64,000 nt of DNA from Glomus cerebriforme (Eukaryota > Glomeromycota > Glomeromycetes > Glomerales > Glomeraceae): contig QKYT01000074.1 of assembly GCA_003550305.1 (NCBI GenBank), positions 224,341 through 288,340 of the forward strand. The letters are read 5' to 3'. Position numbers and translations under genes: made by a program. Every line of letters begins with the position of its first letter. Position 1 is the first letter of the stretch. The notes beneath the pieces were generated by a model that was not told where the DNA came from, did no database searches, and worked only from the letters and a program-made list of their open reading frames with translations. This document shows, piece after piece, positions 36,291 through 48,039 of this stretch.

Positions 36291-38593
36291 AAAACCGTGT
36301 CCGAACCAATTAAATTTGAGATTCGAAAACATTTTTACAACTTTAATTATAATGATTTAAGTTTTCTGTTAAAAAGGTATCATGTTCTTTTATTTATTAT
36401 AATTTTGTATTTATTTTTATTTTTCATGATTACTACCGTCTTAATAATTTTACTTTTATTTTTTTTTTACTTTTTATTTTTATCCTGCTATAAAAAAAAA
36501 TTTTTTCAAAAAAACAATATATATATTATCAAAATAGAGGCTGTGTTTAATGATTTTGTATTTTACTACTGTGCAAATTCGTATTTTGAGTTTTATTCTA
36601 TGATTTACATTGCAGGTTTTTTTAACTATATTCCTTTTAGGTTCGAAATCACGTGGATGAAAATTTTGTGACGCGGATAAGTTTCTTGCTGATGACTTTG
36701 TTTTAAATTATTTATCAACTATAATTAATGTATTTGTTTTTAGATTTAAATTCGTAACGATGGAAATTCAATTAATAGTCCTGGCAGATAAAGAAAAATC
36801 ATTATCAATTAGTGTTAATAAATAGTTTGAAACAAGAAACAAGCAAGACACCCGTAATACTTACACCAAAGACTGAATTTACCATAGAGAGAATAAAGAG
36901 TATTAATTTATATTTTCAACAAGTAGTTTAGAGCAAAATGAACATTAAAAAATTTTAAAAAAGTATAATATATTCTTGAATATTAGTTTAAATAGTACTT
37001 ACGATTATTGGTTTTGACTAAAAAAAAATATTATTATGATTGACGCTCAAATATCCCGCCAAAATTTTAAATGATACATTAATCAAGTAACAGAGTTTCA
37101 GAGAGTTACAAACCTCCTTCAATGATCTTCAATTAATAGAGAGCGCATTATACAATTAAATTTTCATATGAAATGAAATATATTTTGATAAAATTCATAA
37201 GTGCATAACGATAAAATTCATAAGTTGAAATTACTATATTAAACTTTTGGCCAAGCTTTTAAAAGAATGCAAGTTTATTTAAGATAAAACATTAACTAAT
37301 TTTACAGAAATCTATTTTCGTTTGTCGATATCAAGAACCTTTAACAGAATATTTGATTTACATTATTCGTTTCATCTATATACAGCTTTATTAATTATCA
37401 TATAAAATGCAATGTAAGATCTTACCGTACATGGAACACAACATTTAATTTCAAATTTTAATTTTTCGAACGATCAACCAAATTTATGTAAACTAATGAA
37501 AAATTCTCCCATAAATCTTAAGTGTTTTGGTGATACCATGGTTATAGTCTTAATTTTTTGTGGGTGTATAAATAAACTTCACTTAAAGATGAGGCGTTTA
37601 AAATAAAGTATTTGTAATTAATTTTTATTAAGAATAATTTCTTTTCATATTACATTATTACATAAATCTGCAGTACTGATTTTTTCGACTATAGTTTTTA
37701 TTGCAAGATCGATGGTGTAGTAATCTTAAAAATAGTAATCCTCTCTACCATTATTTCTATTTAGTCATGTAAATGCTCGTGAATGTTTCCCCGATATATT
37801 CCTTGGCTCTTGGCTAAATAGTTCTTTATGATAAAAAGGCATAAATTTGTCTAATTTTTTGTGTTCAAGAGCCAAGATCTATTGATCTGCATAATACTGT
37901 CATGACGATGTTGCATGCCGGTTTCGGAATAAATTTATAACGATCCACAAATCTTTTATTTTATCTTCTTTATGCATTCAACTATCCTTTTTTTTTTAAT
38001 GGTAACCATATATAGTCGAAAACACGAATTAATATAAAAATTTTTATGCACACGCCAAGAAAAAGGAGAAAGAAAAACAATATGTATATGTCAACTATTT
38101 ACGTGGGAAATTAAAAGTATATACACGACAATTATTCTAAACTTGGAAAGATTGACAATTTTATGATTGATCGATCTTTTTCCTTAAGACAGTAAACAAA
38201 AAAAAAAAAATTAAAAATGGTTGTTCGCCAAGATAATATTAGTAATTTATTAGTTATCGTAAAAATTCTAATTTTTAATTTCGATTTTTTTTTTCCTTTT
38301 TTTTTTGATTTTATTAACGGGCTATGTTTATTTATATCTTAAAATGTACAAAAGTTTCGCCGATAAAATTTATTTACATTTGGATTGGAATTATTAAAAT
38401 ACATCAATCGTAATTTATTTATAATTATGTTCACGAATTTTTATATAAATATACGCTTATTTCCCTTCATCAAATCTTCAAGAAAGTAAGAAAAATAAAA
38501 AAAAATACATTTTTTTTTTCACAGCTGTCTTATAAGAAAAAAAATATACATTTACCCCCTCAAAAAAATATTTTTTTTTAATATCTCATAAAA
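36291..38593. other. Intergenic, one doubtful ORF
   Basis: A 132-codon plus frame (36273-36671) is Phe/Ile/Leu/Tyr-rich and lies over poly-T sequence; I take it as chance. A TATA-like TTATATAAATATAC near 38440 and a poly-A/T stretch precede the collagen-like gene. Confidence 0.4.
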
Positions 38594-39170
38594 ATGAAGC
38601 TCTCTTACACTTTATTTTTGGTTATAACTTTAGCCTTTTTTGCTATTAATTCTGTTGCTACACCAATTGAAAAAATTGATGATGTAATAAAAAGAGAACA
38701 TAAGCATAAAGATAAACCAAAATTCCCTCCACCTCCTGGTAAATTTAAAAAGTCGAAAAAAAAACGAAAGGGATTTAAAATCCCAAAAGGGTAAGGATGG
38801 AGGAATCGGCCCAAAGGATCCAGGTTTCAATGGTCCAAAAGGTATAGATGGTCCAAAAACTTCAGGTTTTGAAGGTCCAAAAAGTGTAGACGGTCCAAAA
38901 GGTCCAGGGTTTGACAGTCCAAAAGGTGGAGACGGACCAAAAGGTCCAGGATTTGATAGTCCAATAGGTGGAGACGGCTCAAAAGGTCCAGGGTTTGATA
39001 ATTCAAAAGGTGGAGACGGTCCAAAAGATCCAGGGTTTGACAGTCCAAAAGGTGGAAACGGTCCAAAATGTCCAGGATTTGATAGTCCAAAAGGTGGTGA
39101 CAATCCAAAAGACCCTGGTCCAAAAGGTAAAGATGGACCAAAATTTCCTGATTCTCCTAAAACTAAATAA
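38594..39170 (+). CDS. Secreted Lys/Pro/Gly-rich collagen-like protein, frameshifted
   Basis: The first frame (38594-38794, 66 codons) has a clear signal peptide (MKLSYTLFLVITLAFFAINS) followed by KREHKHKDKPKFPPPPGKFK, with a possible KR processing site, and stops at 38792. The next frame continues without a stop from before 38790 to TAA at 39168-39170. It encodes about ten degenerate repeats of roughly 12-13 residues of the type GPKGPGFDSPKGGD. A one-base loss in the run of nine A at 38756-38764 would join signal peptide and repeats into a single protein of about 190 residues. The frame break could be a base-call error, a real mutation or a slippage site; no in-frame intron fits. A cell-wall or extracellular-matrix role is a guess. 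Confidence 0.65.
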
Positions 39171-39488
39171 AATTTTAATATATAATCGTAGTCAAGTTAT
39201 AAGTGCTATAATTTTTTATTGTGAATTTTAGATTAAATCACAAATTTATATATTGTTTATATATTGTTTATTAATATGTATCGTTAACTTTTATTTTATA
39301 TGATCAATAAAATTTGAATATTTTTATTTATTTTATGTATTAAAATATATCTGATATATATAACTTTTATACTCGATCATGGTATAATCTAAATTTTAAT
39401 TACTTAATTATCACAAATTCGTAATTATAAATTTGTTCAGGTGAATATTTTGCAGAAAATTATATTACTTAATGAACTACGAACTCTA
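39171..39488. other. Intergenic, 3' flank of collagen-like gene
   Basis: AT-rich; AATAAA-like signals at about 39306 (AATAAAATTTG). No gene seen. Confidence 0.45.
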
Positions 39489-39680
39489 TTCCATATAATA
39501 TAGTTCGATAGTTGATAATTAATTGAGTAAATAATTGTAATAATAAAATGAGTTTTAAAAATAATATTAAAATGGAAAATGTTATGCTAAAAAGAAATTA
39601 AATTTATCATCAAGAACCCATCGCTCAATATATTTTATTGTGCCGAAATATTAAAATGAAATTTTTTTAAATGAATCATA
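39489..39680 (-). promoter_or_regulatory. Orphan copy of kinase upstream module
   Basis: ATTCCATATAATATAGTTCG here matches ATTCCATATAACATAGTTCG at the kinase B start codon (45107-45126). The following 190 bases keep the order of blocks seen upstream of B: GAGTTTTAAAAATAATATTA, GGAAAATGTTATGCTAAAAAGAAAT, CAATATATTTTATTGTGCC, AATTAAAATGAAATTTTTTT-like. The position of the start codon is ATA instead of ATG, and no kinase exon follows. Confidence 0.6.
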
Positions 39681-39929
39681 AAAGTTATAGGACATTGCAT
39701 TGACTCATATTACGAAATCAATATAGTATATAGAAAGATCTACAATACTCATAACTCGAAATATGAATCATTTTGATAATGATATAATAACATGCAAAAA
39801 TTAGCAAATATCACATAATCAGTACACATATTTTATATTTCCCAAAATAATATCTCTCTCTGGTTTTTCTCTTGGAATAATAACTCTTCTAGAGGTTGTT
39901 TGGAAATTATTTTCTTCTATAAGACGCAT

Positions 39930-40340
39930 AGGATAGTAACCGGATGAACAGATGTGTAGGATAGTAACTGGACGCATAGAATAGTAGCTGGAAGTAAGAT
40001 AGTAACTGGACGCGTAGAATAGTAACTGGAAGTAGCTGGACGCGTAGAGGAATAGTAGGATAGTAACTGGACGCGTAGAGAAGCAGGTAGGATAGTAACT
40101 GGACGCGTAGAGAAGTAGGCAGGATAGTAACTAGACGCGTAGAATAGTAGGATTGTAACTGGACGCGTAGAAAAGTAGGCAGGATAGTAACTGGACGCGT
40201 AGAATAGTAGGATATTAACTGGACGTGTAGAGAAGTAGGCAGGATAGTAACTGGACACGTAGAATAGTAACTGGAGGATAGTAACTGGAAGTAGGATAGT
40301 AACTAGAAGTAGGATAGTAGTAGGATAGTAACTGGAAGCA
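39930..40340. repeat. Minisatellite array I (about 32-bp unit)
   Basis: Irregular tandem copies of roughly GGATAGTAACTGGACGCGTA followed by GAGAAGTAGGCA. Several copies carry ACGCGT. Edges are degenerate. A 150-codon minus frame across it (39917-40369) exists only because of the repeat. Confidence 0.9.
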
Positions 40341-40439
40341 GAATACTTTTGTTTTTTATTATATATCACTTTACTAACTTATTTTTATTAATTAGACGAA
40401 TTGGATATACTGCTGTATAAGGATAAGCAATTAATGGAT

Positions 40440-41985
40440 GGTTAGGATAGCAGATAGGTTAATGACTGGATAGGTAAGTTAGTAACTGCACATAGACAGG
40501 TAGGTTAATAACTGAACACGGACAGGTAGGTTAGTAACTAGACAGCAGGTGTTAATAACTGGACATAGACGGGTAGGTTAATAACTGAACATAGACAGGT
40601 AGGTCAATAACTGGATATGGACAGGTAGGTTAATAATTGGATAGGTAGGTTGGATAATAACTGGATATGGATAGGTAGGTTAATAACTGGATAGGACAGG
40701 TAGGTTAATAACTGGATATGGACAGGTAGGTTAATAACTGATAACTGGATAGGACAGGTAGGTTAGTAACTGGATATGAATAGGTAGGTTAATAACTGGA
40801 TAGGATAGGTAGGTTAATAACTGGATATGGACAGGTAGGTTAATAACAGCATATAGACAGGTAGGTCAATAACTGGATATGAATAGGTAGGTCAATAACT
40901 GGATATGAATAGGTAGGTTAATAATTGGATAGGATAGGTAGGTTAGTAACTGGATAGGACAGGTAGGTTAATTTTGGATAGGACAGGTAGGTTAGTAACT
41001 GGATAGGATAGGTAGGTTAATAACTGGATATGAACAGGTAGGTTAATAATTGGATAGGATAGGTAGGTTAGTAACTGGATATTAATAGGTAGTTAATAAT
41101 TGGATAGGACAGGTAGGTTAATAACTGGATAGGATAGGTAGGTTAATAACTAGATATAGACAGGTAGGTTAATAACTGAATATGGACAGGTAGGTTAATA
41201 ACTGGATATGAATAGGTAAATTAATAACTGGATAGGACAGGTAGGTTAATAACTGGATATGGACAGGTATGAATATGAATAGGTAGGTTAATAATTGAAT
41301 AAGACAGGTAAGTTAATAACTAGATAGGACAGGTAGGTTAATAACTGGATAGGATAGGTATGTTAATAACTGGATAGGACAGGCATGTTAATATCTGGAT
41401 GGGACAGGTAGGTTAATAACTGGATAGGATAGGTAGGTTAATAACTGGATATGAATAGGTAGGTTAATAATTGGATAGGATAGGTAGGTTAGTAACTGGA
41501 TAGGACAGATAAGTTAATTTTGGATAGGACAGGTAGGTTAATAACTGGATAGGATAGGTAGGTTAATAACTGGATAAGACAGGTAAGTTAATAATTGGAT
41601 AGGACAGGTAGGTTAATAACTGGATAGGACAGGTATGTTAATATCTGGATGGGACAGTAGGTTAATAACTGGATAGGACAGGTAGGTTAATAACTGGATA
41701 GAACAGGTAGGTTAATAACTGGAATGGACAGGTAGGTTAATAACTGGATAGGACAGGTATGTTAATATCTGGATGGGACAGGTAGGTTAATAACTGGATA
41801 TGGACAGGTAGGTTAATAACTGGATAGGATAGGTAGGTTAATAACTGGACAGGACAGGTATGTTAATATCTGGATGGAATAAGTAGGTTAATAACTGGAT
41901 ATAGGTAGGTTAATAACTGTATATGAATAGGTAGGTTAATAATTGGATAAGACAGGTAGGTTAATAAATGGATATGGACAAAATC
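40440..41985. repeat. Minisatellite array II (about 25-bp unit)
   Basis: Some sixty tandem copies of roughly GGTAGGTTAATAACTGGATA plus GGACA or TGGACA, with many single-base variants (GATATGAATA, TAAGACA). It shares the TARTAACTGGA core with array I just upstream, so the two probably have a common origin. Confidence 0.92.
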
Positions 41986-42559
41986 AGATTTTCTTTCAAT
42001 TATTAAATTCACTATAGTTATTCAGTAGAAGTTTGCTCAATATCTAAAGTGAATTTAAATATTTTTTGAGTTGCAAATGGTGTTGACGTCCTCGTCGTGC
42101 AACTTGGGTATTGATATTAATTAATACTTATTAATATTAATAGCGAACAAACACCAACTTGTACTTTATTTAACTAGTTATCAAAAAAACATTTACTTTT
42201 ATTATAACTAAATAACAAATTTATTGTTGCTAATGATAAATTCTTATAATAATTGGATTGTTCATCTGGTTGGTAATTGTTGACTAAGGTTAACTACAGT
42301 ATATACATTCAAACTCAAATTTTTATTTGCCTAGATAGATTTTATTTTAATAAATGAATTTTCTATTTTTAGACAATTATGAGAATATAATACCTTTTCT
42401 GGAATACCAACCATTATTAAATGGATGTCATTATATGATTTTAAAAAACTGTAAATTACAATTTAGAATTCATGTTTAATTTAAAAGTTAATTAATTATA
42501 TCTGCTTTAAATTGCATAATTTAATTTATTTTTATATATTGTCTAATAGCTTTTTTATA
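41986..42559. other. Intergenic, no gene seen
   Basis: AT-rich spacer. A short stem (GTTGCAAATGG ... CGTGCAAC, about 42072-42105) is the only structure noticed. Confidence 0.4.
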
Positions 42560-43008
42560 CTAATAAATTTTCTCAGTTCCTTTACCTTGTTCATATAATA
42601 ATGCAAGACTTCTCTGATCATCAAAATTCTCTCCTCTTTCAGCTATTTCATATAATTCAAATGCCTTTTTTTTTGTCAATATCAATTCCAGTTCTATAAT
42701 TGTAAATATATCCAAGTTTATATTGAGCATCTGCTCGGCTGGTTTTTATAAAATTCAAATGCTCTAACTTTATCCTTATTAACCAACACCTTGCCCTAAT
42801 TCATAAAATTCACCTAATTTATATAATGCAACTTTATTGTCGTTTCTGCTGCCTTATGATACCAATGATAATCAACTTTATCTAAATAATTAGAGACATC
42901 TTGTATATTACTATTTCCTTTACTGGCTGCATCATTGTATAACTCAACCCCTAACAAAAAACAAATTCTTAATAAATAATAACCATTATTTATTAATTGG
43001 CCTTGCAA
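42560..43008 (-). pseudogene. Sel1-repeat relic
   Basis: Minus-strand frames in different phases spell Sel1 repeats: GVELYNDAASKGNSN and DYHWYHKAAE (42814-43008), KVALYKLGEFYELGQGVG then a stop, ADAQYKLGYIYNYRTGIDID, KAFELYEIAERGENFDDQRS and LALLYEQGKGTEKIY with a final stop at 42560. At least three frameshifts break it. It lies about 500 bp downstream of kinase B on the same strand, so it may be the lost tail of that gene or of an older copy. Confidence 0.7.
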
Positions 43009-43221
43009 TAATAATTTATTATTCGTTTGATTTTAGGTAATTGCGAATGGCGATTCTATGATATTCATTGTGGTGTAAATTTTCTGTTAAAAAAAGGTAT
43101 TATGTTCTTGAAAAATATACTTTATTAAAATTTCACAAAATAACTTATACAGCATTACAAAATAAAATTCTGTTTAATCATTCTTCTTATTTCATATATA
43201 AAAATGCTTTTTAAATGGTCT

Positions 43222-43392
43222 GGGTCATTTTCACCAACAGTTGTTTCACCGACAATCATTTCACTGACAACACGTGGTGTGACATATAATTATATTGGCT
43301 AGAGTTATGTGCCGAGTGTTTAACTGTCACGCCAAGTGTTGTTGGTGAAATGATTGTTGGTGAAACGTCTGTCGGTGAAATGAATGCGACCC
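43222..43392. mobile_element. Short fold-back element (about 170 bp)
   Basis: Two long arms pair: TTTCACCGACAATCATTTCA in the left arm (about 43227-43281) against TGTCACGCCAAGTGTTGTTG and GGTGAAATGATTGTTGGTGA in the right arm (about 43327-43386). The outer ends are GGGTC and GACCC. There is no coding capacity, and almost the whole element can form one hairpin. The bases TTTTAAA occur on both sides, but not directly at the left end, so the target duplication is uncertain. Confidence 0.7.
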
Positions 43393-43518
43393 TTTTAAAC
43401 TTATAATATGGAACAATTTTGTTACTTGTGTTTAAAAAAAAATTTAATGTTAATTTTAATATCGAAAAAAATACTTTGAATGAAAAAAAAGTACAAATTG
43501 AAATCTATAGCTGTGTTT

Positions 43519-45117
43519 TTAAATTCTTTCCTTGCCTATAGATTCATTATTTTGATCTAAAAAAAAAAATAGAAATTACAAGATTAGCAATAATTATATT
43601 AGAATTAGTAAAGTTATTGTATTAAGTTAAAAATTTTACCATCATCGTTAACTTTGAATTGAGAAATATCAATTTGTTGATTTTCTATTAAAAAAAATAA
43701 GATTTGTTAACTTTCTTTTTAATACCTAATTTTTTGAACAAAATAAAAATTTATTTACCTGAATATTCAGTACTTATAATATTATCATATTGATTATAAT
43801 AATCATCTGAATTTTTTGGTTCAGGAAGTCTATTAAAATTAAGTAATCTACTTGTATAAATAGCTTCTGAATGTGTTTCATATGATAAACTGGTAGAAGT
43901 TACATTATTATTAGTTTTTAAGTTATTATTAAATTCATCCGCTTCTTTAACTTGTTGTTTTAGTTCTGTTTTTCCCAATCTTTTAAGTTCACCATCCAAT
44001 TGAAATAAAATAATTTTAACTTCTTCTGCAGATGGTCGATTTAATAGATTTGCATCTAAACATCTTTTAATTAAATCCACAATCAATTGGGGTACTTTAA
44101 TATTAAACCTTGGTCTAAGTCCCTGACAGATTTTCATTGCCAAGTTTTCATTATGGCTCACATCATGATATGGAGGTAATCCAGAAAGTATTTCATACAT
44201 AATTATACCAAGACTATAAATATCAGCAGCTTTGGTATAATTTTGACCTTGTAAAATTTCAGGAGCCATATAAGGTAAAACACCATAAACACCATTTTCT
44301 AATTCATTATAATCTGCAGGTTTGCATAATCCCATATCAGTTATACAAGTAAAACCAAACTTGACACAAAGTATATTACCAACATGTAAATCTCGATGAA
44401 CAAAATCTTTCGCATGAATTTCATCAAGCCCAGATGCAATACTCCATAAATTATAAATTTTATTACGCCAACTTAATTTATCATAATTTGTATTTAAATA
44501 ATTTCGTAAACTTCCATGTTTTGCATAATCCAAAACCAACATATAATTTTTTGTGTTTGGATCTTGAGTTATTCCATAAAGTCTAATAATAGGATTAGTA
44601 CCCATAATTTTATGATGTGACGTAATCTAAAATATGGTTATATTTATATATATATATAAAATTACTGTACATTAGTTAAAAATAATATTTTAAAATTTTC
44701 ATTAAATGATAAATTAATTTATACCTCATTGATAAATTCTAAAGTAACATTTTTTGAATCATTTAAACTTTTCAGAGCTACAGACTCATAGTTTATTCGA
44801 TACCAATTTTGAATATTATTATCCCAATAAGCTATATATCCATCAGTCCATTTTCCTTTATACACTTTGCCAAATCCGCCTTTTGCAATATATTCAATAT
44901 CATATAATTTATCATAGGGTATCCATTCTAATACTTTATGATGATTATCTGCTGATAATTGAATATCTTGAATAAATTTGTCAATATCATTATTACCACT
45001 AGTCCAATTTTCAAAATTTTGCTGAAATCGTTTTGCGTTACATGCGAGACACCATCCTCCCGCCCATCCATATTTATAAGTTTCTTGATGACATTCTTCA
45101 CATATTCCATATAACAT
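43519..45117 (-). CDS. Protein kinase with CxxC/CxxC head (kinase B)
   Basis: Four exons (44725-45117, 43759-44626, 43640-43684, 43519-43556) join in frame to give 447 residues. It is a close paralogue of kinase A, whose start lies 9 kb away. Cys pairs at 6/9 and 23/26 (CEEC, CLAC), AKGGFGKVYKGKW loop, VALKSL lysine, VHRDLHVGNIL catalytic loop, DMG in place of DFG, APEILQGQNYTKAADIYSLG and the closing NRPSAEEV motif are all present. The tail ends in ENQQIDISQFKVNDDD plus NNESIGKERI, which shows what kinase A lost by its early stop. The start codon was chosen because it aligns with A and the Cys head follows at once. Confidence 0.87.
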
Positions 45118-45340
45118 AGTTCGACAGTTAGTTTGTTTTAGAAAATGATTGTAGTAAACTTTTTCACGAAGTAAGTTTTAAAAATAATATAAAAAATAAT
45201 TAATTTTAAAATTGAAAAAATGTTACGCTAGAAAGAAATATAAAGAAATATCAAATATCGAAGTCCGTGTAACAAATGTCGTGCAACGCCCAATATATTT
45301 ACTGCGCCCTAAAAATTAAAATAAAAAATTTTTTTTTTTA
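45118..45340 (-). promoter_or_regulatory. Kinase upstream module (copy B)
   Basis: The 5' region of kinase B. It shares ordered blocks with copies at 36078-36290 and 39489-39680, notably GAAAATGATTGTAGTAAACT, AAAATGTTACGCTAGAAAGA, and AATGTCGTGCAACGCCCAAT followed by CCTAAAAATTAAAA. Confidence 0.55.
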
Positions 45341-48035
45341 ATTATATTTTATTGAATCTTTATTATTAGTGAAGAATTACATAATATTACTAATAGATGG
45401 GACTATAGAAACAAGTCGCTTAATCATCTATTTACTTGAACAAATTAAAATTTTTTGCTAATTAAAAATTATGCAATCTAATAATTTCAAATGAGGATGT
45501 GATTATTTGTTTATCCATTTTTTGCTTGATTTGTGTACAAAGTTCAATAATTGTAAACTCAAACTTTTTCTTGTTTTCCCTTTTTGTCTTTGAATATATT
45601 AGGATTTTTTTCTTTATTTTAATAATAATCAAATAAAATTTTATAAGAAAATTTCATCATCCGCCAAATAGATTAAAATATTTATCTTAAATAATCCCAT
45701 AAATTTTAATTATTGTAATAGTTATTTATTGATTTTTTTTTTTGTTAATTTAAGATTTAGTTTATGATAAAGAATCGTATTTTTATTTCGATGATTAACG
45801 AAAAAAAAAATTAATTATAATCTTTTGTATAACTTATTTACAAATATTAAAACACGTATGACGAAAGTTTGATAAAATGATACAAAATTTTTCGATTAAT
45901 TGCCGTTTTGATTTTATTATGTAAAATGAGTTATTCAATATATATTCTTTGAGCATATAATCTCGGAGGTCATACTTCTATAATTATGAATAATATTTTC
46001 GGAAGATTTTACTTTTATTTACTTTTTCCCCCTTTATTTTCATTATCATCTTTATTTCATCATGATTCGTTTAATTCTAAAAATACACTGATACGATCCT
46101 CTTTCATTTTAATCCCTTCAGCTATCAACTCAAGTATAGTTTCTTATGTCCGTTAAATTAATGGATCAAACAATTTGTTGAATGATATTTCTTATAATTA
46201 AAAACAGAATTTTTGAATTATTTAAAAATATTAATTTACCAAAAATTACAAATGTATAATTTGTATAATTACCAAGAAGCTATTTATATTAGAATTTATA
46301 AATATTGTGAAGCAAAAAAAATAAGGTTCAAGAATTTAAATCTTGATTTTTTTTTAAAAAGATAAAAAAATTATTAAATTTGTATATTTAACGAAAAAAA
46401 GTGTAAGTAACAAAGCTACACTTTTTACATATATTTTAACTTGTTGATATTTAATAACAAGGATAATAATTATTTGAAATAATTATTAAATGAACGTGAC
46501 AAATTTTGATTTCATTATGCTATTATAGAATTTTTATCATTTAGTTTAATAGAAAATATATTATTTATATATCAATGTTATAAATATTCACATATAAATA
46601 AAACATAATAAAACATCGAAATTTATTGAAAGACCATGATATCAAAATATCACTATTGAAATGCAACAATAGATAAACGTTCAAATTCAATATTAATATT
46701 ATTTTCTGATAATGCCATTGCTTCCACTATTTAGATAATAATTCAGGTAAATGATTTTTTTCTCTGTAACTCTTCTCTATAATATTTTTAACAGGTTTCA
46801 TAACAAAATTTTGAAGGTTTCGTCAATTGTATCATCTTTAATTAAAAATCTTTCTTTAATGGATGGATTCTGCTAAATTATTATTAAAAAAAAAATGACG
46901 CGTCGCCTAAATAGTCAATGGTTATCGTATGTACGTATAAACGAATGTAGTCATATTTAATGTATCAGAAGAGAAGTTTGATCCCATTTTCATTATCGAT
47001 TTATCATGTGAATAAATTTATTGTAATCGCGTTTAATTAAAAAGTCTTGAAGATTTTTGGCTAATTCAAACAATATATTCAATATATTGCAACTGATCGA
47101 GTACTGCTGATCGCTAAAGGGTTTCTTTTATTGTCAAAATTTTTTATACAAAGAACTCATGATACATAACTGATTATTATTGATTATTGATGAATATTAG
47201 TTACGCTTTATAATCAACAATTCTTTTAAATTTTGATTGTAAAATAAACATCTATTTTTAGAACATTTCACTATGCTAAATACAAATTTTAATAATTTTA
47301 TCAATAGTTCGAATAAATATTATTCAAATCCGTAAAGTTGTAATTTACAATGAAATTTATTATTAGTTTTACAATTTTTTTTATTATTGTCTGGACACTA
47401 GAAAAATTCCAGTCACGTGGGTGTCACAGGCATTCTCTGTCCAAGCCAATCAAATATTTAATATTTAGATTACACGTGATCGTGGTCATGATACGATATT
47501 TATTTGGATAATGAATATATAATGATTTAATAAAAATTTAATTATAATATAAATAAATGTTTATCACTTTATCTCGGATGAAATAAAAAAAATGGGAGAA
47601 GGATAATATTATAAAGATTCAGAAATCATTCCACGGATTTATTCATCCAATTAGATTTTATGATATTAAACCTGTTTCTGTATTTCTTTTACGTGTCGTT
47701 CCTTTTCATAAAAAAAGGAAAATTTTCACTTTTATTTTAAGTGGTATCATTATTTCTAAATATTTAAATGAATTATCATTTAAATGGATGAATTACAGCA
47801 TCAAGCAATGAAGAAACAAGGCAGTTACAATATAATAGAAATAAAAGCAAATTGAAAAAATAAATCACACTACAAATTATACATTCATCTAATTATTAAG
47901 CTACTTTTTTTATGATTTGATAATCTATTTAAAAATTTTTATCTCAATCTTTTTTTCACTTTTAAATTTATTCTACTATTATTATTATTCTTTATTATTA
48001 TTAAAATAAATATGAAACTAACTTTGGTTATGCTA
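45341..48035. other. Intergenic, no gene recognised
   Basis: AT-rich. A minus-strand stretch near 46690-46820 gives short frames (KPVKNIIEKSYREKNHLPELL) that may be old coding DNA; no family recognised. Confidence 0.35.
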
Positions 48036-48039
48036 ATTT

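Noticed and set aside
36273..36671. 132-codon hydrophobic plus-strand frame
   Set aside because: Its residues (F, I, L, Y) simply mirror poly-T-rich DNA; there is no family match and no supporting context.
38630..39141. Minus-strand frames over the collagen-like gene (GPSPPFGLSNPG and LLDCQTLDLLDRLH repeats)
   Set aside because: They are mirror frames of the plus-strand repeats; the plus strand has a signal peptide, stop and promoter-like upstream sequence.
39917..40369. 150-codon minus-strand open frame (Tyr/Ser/Pro-rich)
   Set aside because: It lies entirely in minisatellite array I; the open frame follows from the repeat unit and has no start context, homology or neighbours that support a gene.
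39930..41985. CRISPR-like array
   Set aside because: Units are contiguous with no unique spacers, and the window is a eukaryotic nuclear genome.
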